A stretch of DNA of 64,000 nucleotides from Corynebacterium halotolerans YIM 70093 = DSM 44683 (GTDB taxonomy: Bacteria; Actinomycetota; Actinomycetes; Mycobacteriales; Mycobacteriaceae): assembly GCF_000341345.1 (NCBI RefSeq), contig NC_020302.1, positions 2,336,075-2,400,074 of the forward strand, read 5' to 3'. Made by a program: the position numbers and the translations under genes. Shown in pieces: positions 8,004 through 16,667 of the stretch. How positions within the stretch are numbered: position 1 is the stretch's first letter; each line of letters starts with the position of its first letter. Below the pieces are notes generated by a model. That model saw only the letters and a program-made list of their open reading frames with translations. It had not been told where the DNA came from and ran no database searches.

Positions 8004-9157
8004 GTCGGATCAATCCTCCTCGCCAGTGTGTTCAGTCCCTTGGCCACACCCCGCCGGCCCGCCCGGCCGATCGCCCCGGCGCGCCCGCGGTAGTGGTGGA
8101 CGGCGTCGCGCACCCTCGCCGAGTCGGCCAGCTCCCAGCGCTCCGCCTGGGCCTGGCGGTGACTGAGGAACTCCTCGACGTCCGCCGCCAGCTGCGCGCG
8201 GTGGGCGTCGAGTGAGCGGCGGGTCAGCACGTCCCAGCCCTCGGCCGGACGGAGGACGGCGACGTCGTTGAGGATGCGGCGTAGCTCGACGGCGAGCTGG
8301 GTGTCCAACACGAGGTTCTCGTCGAGGATGCGGCGGATGCTGGCCACAGTCTGCTCGACGGCCCCGGGTTCCCGGTCGTGCACGCGCTCCAGGCGCAGCC
8401 GCTGGTAGAGGGCGAGGGTCTCCTCGGCGGTGACGAGCAGTTTGAGCAGATCCCCCATGCGCCCGGTGCCCACCATCCGCCGCAGCGCCTTCGCCCGCGC
8501 CCGCGGGGAGGCGTCCACGGTCAGGGTGGACAGCTGGCCCAGAAGGTGGCGGCGCAGCTTCTCGGTGCCCACCTCCAGTCCCGGGCCGAGCCCGGCGATA
8601 GCCTCCCAGTCGGTCGTCGTCAGGCGGTGGCCGTCGGCGAGGTCGCCGACCATGCGGACCAGGATGCGGTGGCGGCCGTAGACGTCGCCGAGCTGCTCGG
8701 CGTCGGCGGCGCGCAGCAGCTCCTCGACGCCCTCGCGCACCTCGTCGAGGGACTCGCGGATTTCCCCCAGGGCGGAGCTGACGGCCGTGACGGCGGCCTG
8801 GACGACGAGCAGCTGCGGGTTGAGCCTCGTCAGGCCGGCCAGCTGCGCGGGGCTCAGCAGCGTGCTGGAGGTGTACCGGCCGTCCGCGCCGCGGGTGAGC
8901 AGGCGGATCTCCCCGGACGAGGACGCGGAGCGCCGCCGCAGGAACGACGTCGCCACCTCGGTGGCGGCGGGCAGCAGCTCCCCGGCGAGCTCGCGCGTGC
9001 GGGCGTCGGGGTTCCCTGAGCGGATGGCCCGACCGGCGCCGCTGTTTCCGGCGGAGGCCTCCCACTCGTCGAGCTGCGAGGCCGTGCCGATGGCGAGGAT
9101 GCCGTCGGCGCCCTCCACCAGGATCAGGTCGGCGGGTTCGTGGTCAGCGTGGGACAT
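8000..9157 (-). CDS. Hypothetical protein, helical, 385 aa
   Basis: I do not recognise a family. The ATG at 9157 gives a natural start (MSHADHEPADLILVEG); an open frame continues upstream but overlaps the neighbouring gene. Residues about 110-180 and 240-370 are rich in Leu, Glu, Arg and Ala and look helical or coiled coil (SALGEIRESLDEVREGVEEL). No signal peptide or membrane segment is seen. It overlaps the upstream gene by 14 bp and thpR by 4 bp, so the three genes form one operon. A cytosolic, possibly scaffold-like protein is as far as the sequence allows. Confidence 0.75.
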   Translation of the reverse strand: MSHADHEPADLILVEGADGILAIGTASQLDEWEASAGNSGAGRAIRSGNPDARTRELAGELLPAATEVATSFLRRRSASSSGEIRLLTRGADGRYTSSTLLSPAQLAGLTRLNPQLLVVQAAVTAVSSALGEIRESLDEVREGVEELLRAADAEQLGDVYGRHRILVRMVGDLADGHRLTTTDWEAIAGLGPGLEVGTEKLRRHLLGQLSTLTVDASPRARAKALRRMVGTGRMGDLLKLLVTAEETLALYQRLRLERVHDREPGAVEQTVASIRRILDENLVLDTQLAVELRRILNDVAVLRPAEGWDVLTRRSLDAHRAQLAADVEEFLSHRQAQAERWELADSARVRDAVHHYRGRAGAIGRAGRRGVAKGLNTLARRIDPT

Positions 9158-9656
9158 ATTGGACGTCAAAGCTTCCGGTGCGGTCGAAGATGAGGAGGAC
9201 GGTCTCCCCCGCCCCCACCCCGAGGTCCTCAAGGAAGCGGCGGATGGAGCCGATGCGCGCATCCTCCTGGCCCAGGTGGATCGCCTGCGGGCCGAGACGG
9301 GAGTGGAGACTGCGGTGGCACAGGCGCGGGACCTTGAGCAGGGCGGCCACCGCGCGCGGGACGGTCACGGCGGCGTCAGCGAGCATCTCGGTGGTGACGG
9401 TGAGCGCCATCGAGTAGATGCCCGTCCCCGGGTCCTCGGCGCGCAGGGACGGTTCGGACTGCACGAACCAGGTGGCCGGGGTGGGCTCGGTGACCCGCCG
9501 GACCTCACCGTCGACGACCTCGAAATCCCCGGATTCGGCCACGGTGCGCAGCGCGGGCCCGGAGAACGGGCTGGTGCCCAAAAGCTCCTGCAGGTCGGTG
9601 CGCCCGGCGTCGACCTGTTCGGCCAGCCAGTCCGGGAGCAGCGGAGGGGTGTCCAT
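9144..9656 (-). CDS. Hypothetical protein, 170 aa
   Basis: No family recognised. Soluble and acidic, with no export signal. The C-terminal 40 residues (RIGSIRRFLEDLGVGAGETV, then FDRTGSFDVQYV) look like a small beta-rich domain. It is the first gene of a three-gene operon with the 385-residue protein and thpR. The 14-bp overlap with the next gene argues both are real. Confidence 0.7.
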   Translation of the reverse strand: MDTPPLLPDWLAEQVDAGRTDLQELLGTSPFSGPALRTVAESGDFEVVDGEVRRVTEPTPATWFVQSEPSLRAEDPGTGIYSMALTVTTEMLADAAVTVPRAVAALLKVPRLCHRSLHSRLGPQAIHLGQEDARIGSIRRFLEDLGVGAGETVLLIFDRTGSFDVQYVPR

Positions 9657-9784
9657 GGCATCCGACGCTACCCGCTGCCCGGGTTTGGCGGGACGGACTT
9701 CTCATCGTGAATCGGGTTGCCTCCCCCACCGCGGGAGATGACGTGGCCCCAGGCACCTAAGAAATCTGCAGTGATGCGGGGCAC

Positions 9785-9814
9785 TTGACAGTGTGCGGGG
9801 CATCACCTTAGTTT
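9785..9814 (+). promoter_or_regulatory. Candidate promoter of the ribose operon
   Basis: TTGACA at 9785-9790 is a perfect -35 hexamer. Seventeen to eighteen bases later there is a weak -10 (TTAGTT or TAGTTT, 9808-9814). The palindromic operator follows about 17 bp downstream, a position suited to repression. Confidence 0.5.
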
Positions 9815-9830
9815 TACTTCAATCCTACTT

Positions 9831-9844
9831 TGCAATCGATTGCA
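9831..9844. promoter_or_regulatory. LacI-type operator palindrome of the ribose operon
   Basis: TGCAATCGATTGCA is a perfect 14-bp palindrome with the central CG typical of LacI-family operators. It lies between the promoter and the GTG of the adjacent LacI-family gene. This suggests autoregulation and repression of the whole ribose operon by that gene product. Confidence 0.7.
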
Positions 9845-9866
9845 TAAACCCCGACCCGAGGTATCC

Positions 9867-10886
9867 GTGAATTTCCCGATCCCCACCCTCAAGGACGTGG
9901 CCGCCGCCGCTGGGGTGTCCGTGTCCACGGCCTCCCGCGCGCTGGCCGGCAACCCCGTGATCTCCCAGGAGACCCGGGACCGGGTGCAGCAGCGCGCCAT
10001 CGATCTGAACTACCGCCCCAACGCGCAGGCCCGGGCGTTGCGCAGCTCCCGCACCAATATCATCGGGGTGGCGATTCCCAGCCTGGTCAACCCGTTTTTT
10101 GCGGAGATGGCCGCCGCCATCCAGCTCGAGGCCACCTCCCAGGGGTTCTCCACCATTATCTCGAGCACCTCCGAGGACCCCGCCCAACTCAGCGACTCCC
10201 TCGAGGTCCTCGCCGACCTGCGGGTCGACGGCATCCTCGCCGTCCCCTACCGCGGTACGGAGAAAGTGCTCACGGAGCTACAGGAGTCGGGCCTGCCGGT
10301 GGTCCTGGTCGACCGCGAGCTGCCCGGCACCGACCTGGTCACCGTCGCCTCCGACCCTGGGCCGAGTCTGAAGGCGGCGGTCGCCCACCTCGCGAAACTC
10401 GGCCACCTGCCGGTCGGCTACCTCTCCGGCCCCATGAACACCTCGACGGGGAGCAGGCGCCTGGCGGCCTTCCTCACCGCCTGCCGAGAGCTGGGGTTGC
10501 CGGAGCAGCCGGTCTACCGCGGCGGCTACGACCGTGAGGAGGGTTACCGCGGCACGGGTCAGCTCATCGACGGCGGGGTGAGGTCGATCATCGCCGGCGA
10601 CACGATGATGTCCATCGGCGCCCTCGAGGCCTGCCACGCCCGGGGCGTGGCCATCGGCCGCGATCTGGCGCTGATCGGCTACGACGACCATCCCGTGCTG
10701 CGCCTGCAGGCCTGCCCGGTCTCGGTCATCGACCAACAGGTCGCCGAGCTGGGACGAACCGCGTTCCACCTGCTCTTCGAGCTGATCGCCGGTGCATCAC
10801 CGCCTGCTTCCGTCCACACCCCCAGCACCTTGATCATCCGGCCCTCATCCAACTTCACTTCCCCCGCAAAGGAGGCTACGTCGTGA
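9867..10886 (+). CDS. rbsR: LacI-family regulator of the ribose operon
   Basis: 339 residues from GTG at 9867; an earlier TTG at 9840 would place the start inside the operator, so it is rejected. The LacI helix-turn-helix is at about residues 6-26 (TLKDVAAAAGVSVSTASRAL), followed by the hinge and a periplasmic-binding-protein-like sensor domain. As first gene of an rbs cluster it most likely senses ribose or a derivative and represses the operon. Its last four bases overlap the start of the ATPase gene (GTGA). Confidence 0.85.
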   Translation: MNFPIPTLKDVAAAAGVSVSTASRALAGNPVISQETRDRVQQRAIDLNYRPNAQARALRSSRTNIIGVAIPSLVNPFFAEMAAAIQLEATSQGFSTIISSTSEDPAQLSDSLEVLADLRVDGILAVPYRGTEKVLTELQESGLPVVLVDRELPGTDLVTVASDPGPSLKAAVAHLAKLGHLPVGYLSGPMNTSTGSRRLAAFLTACRELGLPEQPVYRGGYDREEGYRGTGQLIDGGVRSIIAGDTMMSIGALEACHARGVAIGRDLALIGYDDHPVLRLQACPVSVIDQQVAELGRTAFHLLFELIAGASPPASVHTPSTLIIRPSSNFTSPAKEATS

Positions 10887-12436
10887 GCGACACGATCCTG
10901 GAGCTCGACAAAGTCTCGAAGTCCTTCGGCCCCGTCAATGTCATCAAACAGGTCAGTGTCTCCATCCGCCCGGGCAAGGTCCAGGCCCTGCTCGGCGAGA
11001 ACGGTGCCGGCAAATCCACCCTGATCAAGATGATGTCCGGCGTCCACCAGCCGGACGGAGGCCGCATCCTCGTCGACGGCAGGGAAACTGTCCTGCCCAA
11101 CACCAAGGCCGCCGAAGCATTGGGCATCGCCACCATCCACCAGGAACTCAACCTGGTGCCCTCCATGTCGGTGGCCGAGAACGTGCTGCTCGGCCGGACT
11201 CCCCGCAGATTCGGCCTGGTCAACTATCCGAGACTGCGTCGCGACGCCCGCGCCGCCCTTGAGGTCATCGGCGTCGACGTCGACCTCGACACCCCCGTCG
11301 GGGAGCTGGGCATCGCCCGCCAGCAGCTCGTCGAGATCGCCAAAGCGCTGTCCATGGACGCCCGGATGCTCATTCTCGACGAGCCCACCGCCGCCCTGAC
11401 CGGACATGAGATCGACCAGCTCTTCCGCGTGGTCGACGACCTCAAGGCCAAGGGGGTGGGCATGGTGTTCATCTCCCATCACCTCGACGAGATCGCCCGG
11501 ATCGCCGACAGCGTCTCGGTGCTGCGCGACGGCGAGTTCGTCGCCGAGGTCCCGGCGGACACAGAAGAGGACGAGCTCGTCCGGCTCATGGTCGGCCGCG
11601 ACATCGACAACCAGTTCCCGCGCCAGACCCCGCGGATCGGCGAGCCGATCCTCGAGGTCGACACCCTGTCCTCCCACGGGAAATTCGAGGATGTCAGCTT
11701 CACGGTCCGGGCCGGGGAGGTCGTGGGGCTGGCCGGGCTCGTCGGCGCGGGGCGCACCGAGGTGGTCCGCGCCCTCGCCGGAGCCGACGCGATCGATTCC
11801 GGCGCGGTGCGCGTCGACGGCAGGCCGCTCCCCCTGCGCAATATCGCGGAGGCAATCCGGCGCGGTATCGGCCATGTGCCGGAGAGTCGCAAGTCCCAGG
11901 GCCTGGTCCTCGACGGTTCGGTGGGCGAGAACCTCGGCCTGGCCACCCTGCGTTCGACCTCACGGCTGGGCCTGGCCGACCGGGCGGGGCAACGCCGCCG
12001 GGCCGGTGAGGTGGCCGAGAAGCTGCGCATCCGGATGGCCGATCTCGACCAGCCCATCCGCAACCTCTCGGGCGGCAATCAGCAGAAGGCGGTGTTCGGC
12101 CGCTGGGTCCTGGCGGGCTCGAAGGTCCTGCTGCTGGATGAACCAACCCGCGGCGTCGATGTCGGCGCGAAGGTCGAAATCTACAACATCATCAACGAGA
12201 TCACCGCCGCAGGTGGCGCGGTGCTCATGGTCTCCAGCGAACTACCCGAGGTCCTCGGAATGTCCGATCGCATCCTCGTGATGTCGGGTGGACGACTCGC
12301 CGGGGAACTGCCCCGCACCGCCACCCAGGACGAGGTGATGGCGCTCGCCGTCTCCCACGTCGACGACTCGCTCACCGAGAACGCCATCGGCCACCTCGAG
12401 CATGACACCTCCCGTTCAGACAAGGAAACCCCATGA
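10883..12436 (+). CDS. rbsA: Ribose ABC transporter ATP-binding protein
   Basis: 517 residues, two fused ATPase domains as in RbsA/MglA. Walker A of domain 1 is GENGAGKS at residues 38-45. Domain 2 has the variant GLVGAGRTE in place of Walker A, normal for this family, and SGGNQQK near 396. It drives uptake through the permease encoded next. GTG start overlaps the regulator stop, and a GGAGG lies upstream. The end overlaps the permease start as ATGA. Confidence 0.93.
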   Translation: MSDTILELDKVSKSFGPVNVIKQVSVSIRPGKVQALLGENGAGKSTLIKMMSGVHQPDGGRILVDGRETVLPNTKAAEALGIATIHQELNLVPSMSVAENVLLGRTPRRFGLVNYPRLRRDARAALEVIGVDVDLDTPVGELGIARQQLVEIAKALSMDARMLILDEPTAALTGHEIDQLFRVVDDLKAKGVGMVFISHHLDEIARIADSVSVLRDGEFVAEVPADTEEDELVRLMVGRDIDNQFPRQTPRIGEPILEVDTLSSHGKFEDVSFTVRAGEVVGLAGLVGAGRTEVVRALAGADAIDSGAVRVDGRPLPLRNIAEAIRRGIGHVPESRKSQGLVLDGSVGENLGLATLRSTSRLGLADRAGQRRRAGEVAEKLRIRMADLDQPIRNLSGGNQQKAVFGRWVLAGSKVLLLDEPTRGVDVGAKVEIYNIINEITAAGGAVLMVSSELPEVLGMSDRILVMSGGRLAGELPRTATQDEVMALAVSHVDDSLTENAIGHLEHDTSRSDKETP

Positions 12437-13431
12437 CCACCGCGACAAAAGCGACGCAAACGAAGCAAGGCGCGAACGGCCACACCACTGGGACCGGCCG
12501 CACGGTAGTGAACTGGGTGATGAACAACGGTGCCCTCGTGGGCCTGGTCGTCCTGTGCGTCGCCCTGTTCATCGCCACCCCGCACTTTTTGACCGTCAAC
12601 AATCTGATCAACATCGGCATCCAGGCCGCCACCGTGGCCATCCTCGCCTTCGGCATGACGTTCGTGATTGTCACCGCGGGTATCGACCTGTCCGTCGGTG
12701 CCGTCGCCGCCCTGGGTGCGATGGTCTCGGCCTACTTCTGGACGGATGCGGGACTGCCCGGGTGGCTCACGCTCCTGGCGGGCCTGCTCACCGGCCTGGC
12801 AGCCGGAGCAATCAGCGGCCTGGCCACCGCCTACGGCAAGCTTCCCGCGTTCATCGCCACGCTGGCGATGATGTCCATCGCCCGGGGAGCGACCCTGGTG
12901 ATCTCCCAGGGTTCGCCGATCGCCACGGCCCCGTCCGTCAACTGGCTCGGTTCCACCGTGGCCGGGATCCCGATCCCCATCGTCATGATGGTCATCGCTG
13001 GCCTGCTGTGCTGGTTCATTCTCTCCCGCACCGTCATCGGCCGCTCCATGTACGCCATCGGCGGAAACATGGAGGCGGCGCGCCTGTCCGGTCTGCCGGT
13101 CAAGAAGATCCTGGTGACCGTCTACGCGTTGTCAGGTCTGTTCGCCGGGCTCGCCGGTCTGGTGATGGCCGGACGCCTGTCCTCTGCGCAGCCGCAAGCC
13201 GGGGTGGGCTACGAGCTCGACGCCATCGCGGCCGTCGTCATCGGCGGCGCGTCGCTGGCCGGCGGTACCGGTAAGGCCACCGGCACGCTCATCGGCGCCA
13301 TCCTCCTGGCCGTCATCCGCAACGGACTCAACCTGCTCAACGTCTCGTCCTTCTGGCAGCAGATCGTCATCGGTCTCGTCATCGCCTTCGCCGTGGGATT
13401 CGACGTCCTCCGCAAGAAGACCACCACCTAA
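12433..13431 (+). CDS. rbsC: Ribose ABC transporter permease
   Basis: 332 residues with about eight to ten membrane helices. The segment FGMTFVIVTAGIDLSVGAV near residue 75 is the family hallmark of RbsC/AraH-type permeases. The AARLSGLPVKKILVTVYALSG loop near residue 215 is likely to contact the ATPase. Start overlaps the ATPase stop. The binding-protein gene follows after 27 bp. Confidence 0.93.
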   Translation: MTTATKATQTKQGANGHTTGTGRTVVNWVMNNGALVGLVVLCVALFIATPHFLTVNNLINIGIQAATVAILAFGMTFVIVTAGIDLSVGAVAALGAMVSAYFWTDAGLPGWLTLLAGLLTGLAAGAISGLATAYGKLPAFIATLAMMSIARGATLVISQGSPIATAPSVNWLGSTVAGIPIPIVMMVIAGLLCWFILSRTVIGRSMYAIGGNMEAARLSGLPVKKILVTVYALSGLFAGLAGLVMAGRLSSAQPQAGVGYELDAIAAVVIGGASLAGGTGKATGTLIGAILLAVIRNGLNLLNVSSFWQQIVIGLVIAFAVGFDVLRKKTTT

Positions 13432-13458
13432 CCCCCCTCTCCCAGAAAGAAGAACGTC

Positions 13459-14382
13459 ATGTCCATCCTCCGCAAGTCCATCGCCATCACCGCCACCGCC
13501 GCCCTCGCCTTCGGCCTGACCGCCTGCAACCGCGACTCCGCCGGAGAGGGAACCGTCACCCTGGCCCTGTCCACGCAGACCAACCCCTTCTTCGTCGAGC
13601 TGCGGGACGGTGCGCAGGACAAGGCCGACGAGCTCGGGATCAACCTGAACATCCAGGACGCTTCCGACGATCCGTCCGCCCAGATCAACCAACTCAATAA
13701 CGCCGCCACCTCGGGCACTGACGTGGTCATCGTCAACCCGACCGACTCCGACGCCGTCGTACCCGCCGTCGAATCCCTCAACAACGCGGACATCCCGGTC
13801 GTCGCCGTGGACCGCTCCTCCAACGGCGGGGACATCGCCTCCTTCATCGCCTCCGACAACGTCGCCGGCGGCAAGCAGGCCGCTGACGCCCTCGCCGCCG
13901 CCATCGGGGAAGAAGGCGAGGTCCTCGTCCTCCAGGGCATCGCCGGCTCCTCCGCCTCCCGTGACCGCGGTCAGGGCTTCACTGAGGGAATCGCCGCTTA
14001 CCCGAATATCGACGTCGTCGCCCAGCAGACCGCCGGTTTCGACCGCACCCAGGGCCTGAACGTGGCCACCAACCTGCTGCAGGCGCACCCGAACGTCAAG
14101 GCCATCTTCGCGGAGAACGACGAGATGGCCCTGGGCGCCCTGGAGGCCCTGGGAGACCGGGCCGGCTCCGAGGTCTTCGTCGTCGGCTTCGACGGCACGG
14201 ACGACGGTCTCCAGGCGGTCGACGACGGCCGCATGGTCGCCACCATCGCCCAGCAACCCTCTGAGCTGGGCGCCCAGGCGGTGGAGCAGGCCGCGAAGCT
14301 CCTCGACGAGGAGACCCCCGAGGAAGAGGTGCCGGTCGAGGTCGTCACGGTGACCCGCGACAACGTCGGGGAATTCCTGTGA
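13459..14382 (+). CDS. rbsB: Ribose-binding lipoprotein
   Basis: 307-residue periplasmic-binding-protein fold of the sugar ABC type. The leader ends in the lipobox LTAC with Cys23. Typical blocks are STQTNPFFVELRDGAQ near the start of the mature protein and NPTDSDAVVPAVE. It captures ribose outside the membrane for the RbsAC transporter. AGAAAGAAG precedes the start. Confidence 0.92.
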   Translation: MSILRKSIAITATAALAFGLTACNRDSAGEGTVTLALSTQTNPFFVELRDGAQDKADELGINLNIQDASDDPSAQINQLNNAATSGTDVVIVNPTDSDAVVPAVESLNNADIPVVAVDRSSNGGDIASFIASDNVAGGKQAADALAAAIGEEGEVLVLQGIAGSSASRDRGQGFTEGIAAYPNIDVVAQQTAGFDRTQGLNVATNLLQAHPNVKAIFAENDEMALGALEALGDRAGSEVFVVGFDGTDDGLQAVDDGRMVATIAQQPSELGAQAVEQAAKLLDEETPEEEVPVEVVTVTRDNVGEFL

Positions 14383-14421
14383 CCGAACGGAATCAGGCTC
14401 CCGTCCGGGGATGGTGCGGTC

Positions 14422-14793
14422 GTGCGTAGCTCCGGCATCCTCAACCCGGACCTGGCCGCCCGGATCAACCGGCTCGGGCACACGGACACTTTCGTCATCG
14501 CTGACTGTGGCCTGCCCGTCCCGGCCACCGTGCCGGTGGTCGATCTGGCGCTGGTGTTCGGGATCCCCCGGTTCCGCGAGGTCGTAGAGGCGGTGCTGGC
14601 CGAGGTCGTCGTCGAGACGGTGACCATCGCCCATCAGACGCCCGCCGAGATCCGCGACCTGTTGCCCGGCGAGCCCCGGGAGGTCAGCCACGAGGAGCTG
14701 AAGAAGATGGTCGCCTCGGCCTCCTTCGTCATCCGCTCCGGTGAAACCACCCCGTACGCCAACGCCGTATTCCACAGCGGGGTGCCGTTCTAG
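14422..14793 (+). CDS. rbsD: D-ribose pyranase
   Basis: 123 residues, GTG start. It matches RbsD over its length: RLGHTD at residues 17-22 includes the catalytic His20, and the C-terminal block IRSGETTPYAN is conserved. It interconverts pyranose and furanose forms so that ribokinase is supplied. 39 bp after rbsB and therefore in the same transcript. Confidence 0.92.
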   Translation: MRSSGILNPDLAARINRLGHTDTFVIADCGLPVPATVPVVDLALVFGIPRFREVVEAVLAEVVVETVTIAHQTPAEIRDLLPGEPREVSHEELKKMVASASFVIRSGETTPYANAVFHSGVPF

Positions 14794-14888
14794 GCGCCGC
14801 CGCAAACACTGCAGCCCCGGGTCGTGCCGGGCACCCCACCCTCTAATCTTGGTGGGGTCATCCTTCCACGAGGTTAGGAGTCTCTGCC

Positions 14889-15788
14889 ATGGGAATCGTC
14901 GTCGTCGGCTCGATCAACGCCGACCTGTCCGTCACCGTCGACCGCCACCCGCGGCCGGGCGAAACGCTGCTCGGCGCCGGCGGGGACATCTCCGCCGGCG
15001 GCAAGGGCGCCAACCAGGCGGTGGCCGCCGCGCGCCTCGGGGCGGACGTCGCGCTGGTCGGCGCCGTCGGCCGCGATCCGTACGCGGGACCGGCCACGGA
15101 GCACCTGCGGGCCTCGGGCACGGACCTGTCCGCCGTCGCGGAGACCGACGAGGTCACCGGCCTGGCCGTGATCACCGTCGACGCCCGCGGCGAGAACACC
15201 ATCGTCGTCGTGCCCGGCGCGAACGCGACCGTCGGCGCGGAGTACGTCGCGCAACACGCGGAGCTGATCGGCGACGCGGACGTCGTCCTGCTGCAGGGCG
15301 AGGTCCCGGCCGACGGTTTCGCCGAGGCGGTGCGCCTGGCGCGGGGGCGGGTGGTGGTCAATCTCGCGCCCGTCATCGAGGTCGACGCCGCAACTCTGCT
15401 CAAGGCCGATCCGCTGATGGCCAACGAGCACGAGGCCGGGCTCATCCTCGCCCAGCTCGGTGTGGACACCGTCTCCTCGGAGCCGCGGGAGCTGGCGAAA
15501 GCGCTTCTCGACGCCGGCTTCCCCTCCGTGGTGCTGACCATCGGCGCGCAGGGCGCGCTGGTGGCCACCGGGGAGGAACTGGTGCAGATCCCGACACCGA
15601 AGGTCGGGGCCATCAGCACCGTGGGCGCCGGGGACGCCTTCGCGGGCGCGTTCTGCCACCGGATCGTCGCCGGGGACGGGCTGGTCGACGCCGCGAAGTA
15701 CGCGGCCCGGGTCGGGGCGTTCAGTGTCACCCGGAAGGGCGCCCAGAACTCCTACCCCACCGCCGGGGACATGCTGCCGGAGGTGTAG
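14889..15788 (+). CDS. rbsK: Ribokinase
   Basis: 299 residues, PfkB family. Motif 1 is AGGKGANQAVAAARLG near residue 38 and motif 2 is STVGAGDAFAGAF near 242, which includes the catalytic Asp. It phosphorylates ribose to ribose 5-phosphate. A 95-bp gap separates it from rbsD. A -10-like TAATCT at about 14842 suggests a second internal promoter, and TTAGGAG precedes the start. Confidence 0.93.
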   Translation: MGIVVVGSINADLSVTVDRHPRPGETLLGAGGDISAGGKGANQAVAAARLGADVALVGAVGRDPYAGPATEHLRASGTDLSAVAETDEVTGLAVITVDARGENTIVVVPGANATVGAEYVAQHAELIGDADVVLLQGEVPADGFAEAVRLARGRVVVNLAPVIEVDAATLLKADPLMANEHEAGLILAQLGVDTVSSEPRELAKALLDAGFPSVVLTIGAQGALVATGEELVQIPTPKVGAISTVGAGDAFAGAFCHRIVAGDGLVDAAKYAARVGAFSVTRKGAQNSYPTAGDMLPEV

Positions 15789-15852
15789 TCACGGCTTCAT
15801 CACGATAGTGGGCTGACATGGTGTGGACCGCGGCCCGGGACGGTTGCCTCGG

Positions 15853-15858
15853 TACGAT
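15853..15858 (+). promoter_or_regulatory. -10 hexamer giving a probable leaderless PTS transcript
   Basis: TACGAT ends six bases before the ATG of the PTS gene at 15865, and no ribosome site is present. This spacing fits transcription starting at or next to the start codon. Confidence 0.45.
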
Positions 15859-15864
15859 TTTTCC

Positions 15865-16647
15865 ATGTCCACCATCAACGAGTTACTCGCCGATGAAGCG
15901 GTCGATCTCGATGCCCGCGCCTCCGGTTGGGAGGACGCGGTCACCCAGGCCGGTCGGCTGCTGGAGCGGGCCGGAACCATTGAGCCCGCCTATACCCGGG
16001 CGATGATCGACAGCGTCCACACCAACGGCCCGTACATCGTCATCTCCCCCGGTTTCGCCTTCGCCCACGCCCGCCCCTCGGAGGCGGTGAAGGAAACCTC
16101 CCTGTCCTGGCTGCGGCTGGCCGAGCCCGTCGAGTTCGGTCACGAGAAAAACGACCCTGTGTCCCTCGTCGTCGCCCTCGCGGCCGTCGATTCCAGGGCC
16201 CACACCTCCGCCATGGCGGAACTTGCGCGTCTCCTGGGCAACCGCGGCAAGCGGGAGGCTCTGGACCGGGCCGACTCGGTCACCGAGTTGAGACAGATCC
16301 TCACCGGGACGGCGGCCTCCGCTCCGCCGGAGACCGATGACGCGGAGGCCGCCGCCCGAACGCGGAACAAGATTCTCACCGTGTGTGGTAACGGGCTGGG
16401 TACCTCGCTGTTCCTCAAGAACACGCTGGAGCAGGTCCTCGACACCTGGGGCTGGACCCCGTACATCACCGTCGAGGCCACCGACACCATCTCCGCGAAG
16501 GGCAAGGCCAAGGAGTCGGATCTCATCCTCACCTCCGGGGAGATCGCCCGCACCCTGGGTGATGTCGGGGTTCCCGTCCACGTCATAGAGAACTTCACGT
16601 CCACCACCGAGATCGACGCGGCCATGCGCGATCTCTACGACATCTGA
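15865..16647 (+). CDS. PTS ascorbate/galactitol-type fused IIA-IIB component
   Basis: 260 residues. Residues 1-150 are a PTS EIIA type-2 domain with the phospho-accepting His68 in FAFAHARP. A short linker precedes a IIB domain from about 168, with the P-loop Cys174 in TVCGNGLGTSLF. It relays phosphate from HPr to the incoming sugar. The IIC gene follows after 20 bp. In enteric bacteria the ascorbate IIA (UlaC) and IIB (UlaB) are separate; here they are fused. No catabolic ula enzymes are nearby, so the true sugar is uncertain. Confidence 0.9.
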   Translation: MSTINELLADEAVDLDARASGWEDAVTQAGRLLERAGTIEPAYTRAMIDSVHTNGPYIVISPGFAFAHARPSEAVKETSLSWLRLAEPVEFGHEKNDPVSLVVALAAVDSRAHTSAMAELARLLGNRGKREALDRADSVTELRQILTGTAASAPPETDDAEAAARTRNKILTVCGNGLGTSLFLKNTLEQVLDTWGWTPYITVEATDTISAKGKAKESDLILTSGEIARTLGDVGVPVHVIENFTSTTEIDAAMRDLYDI

Positions 16648-16667
16648 CCGCCGGGAAGGACCACCAC

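Noticed and set aside
9840-9866. Earlier TTG start for the ribose regulator
   Set aside because: It lies inside the operator palindrome and would add nine residues before the usual start of the LacI helix-turn-helix.
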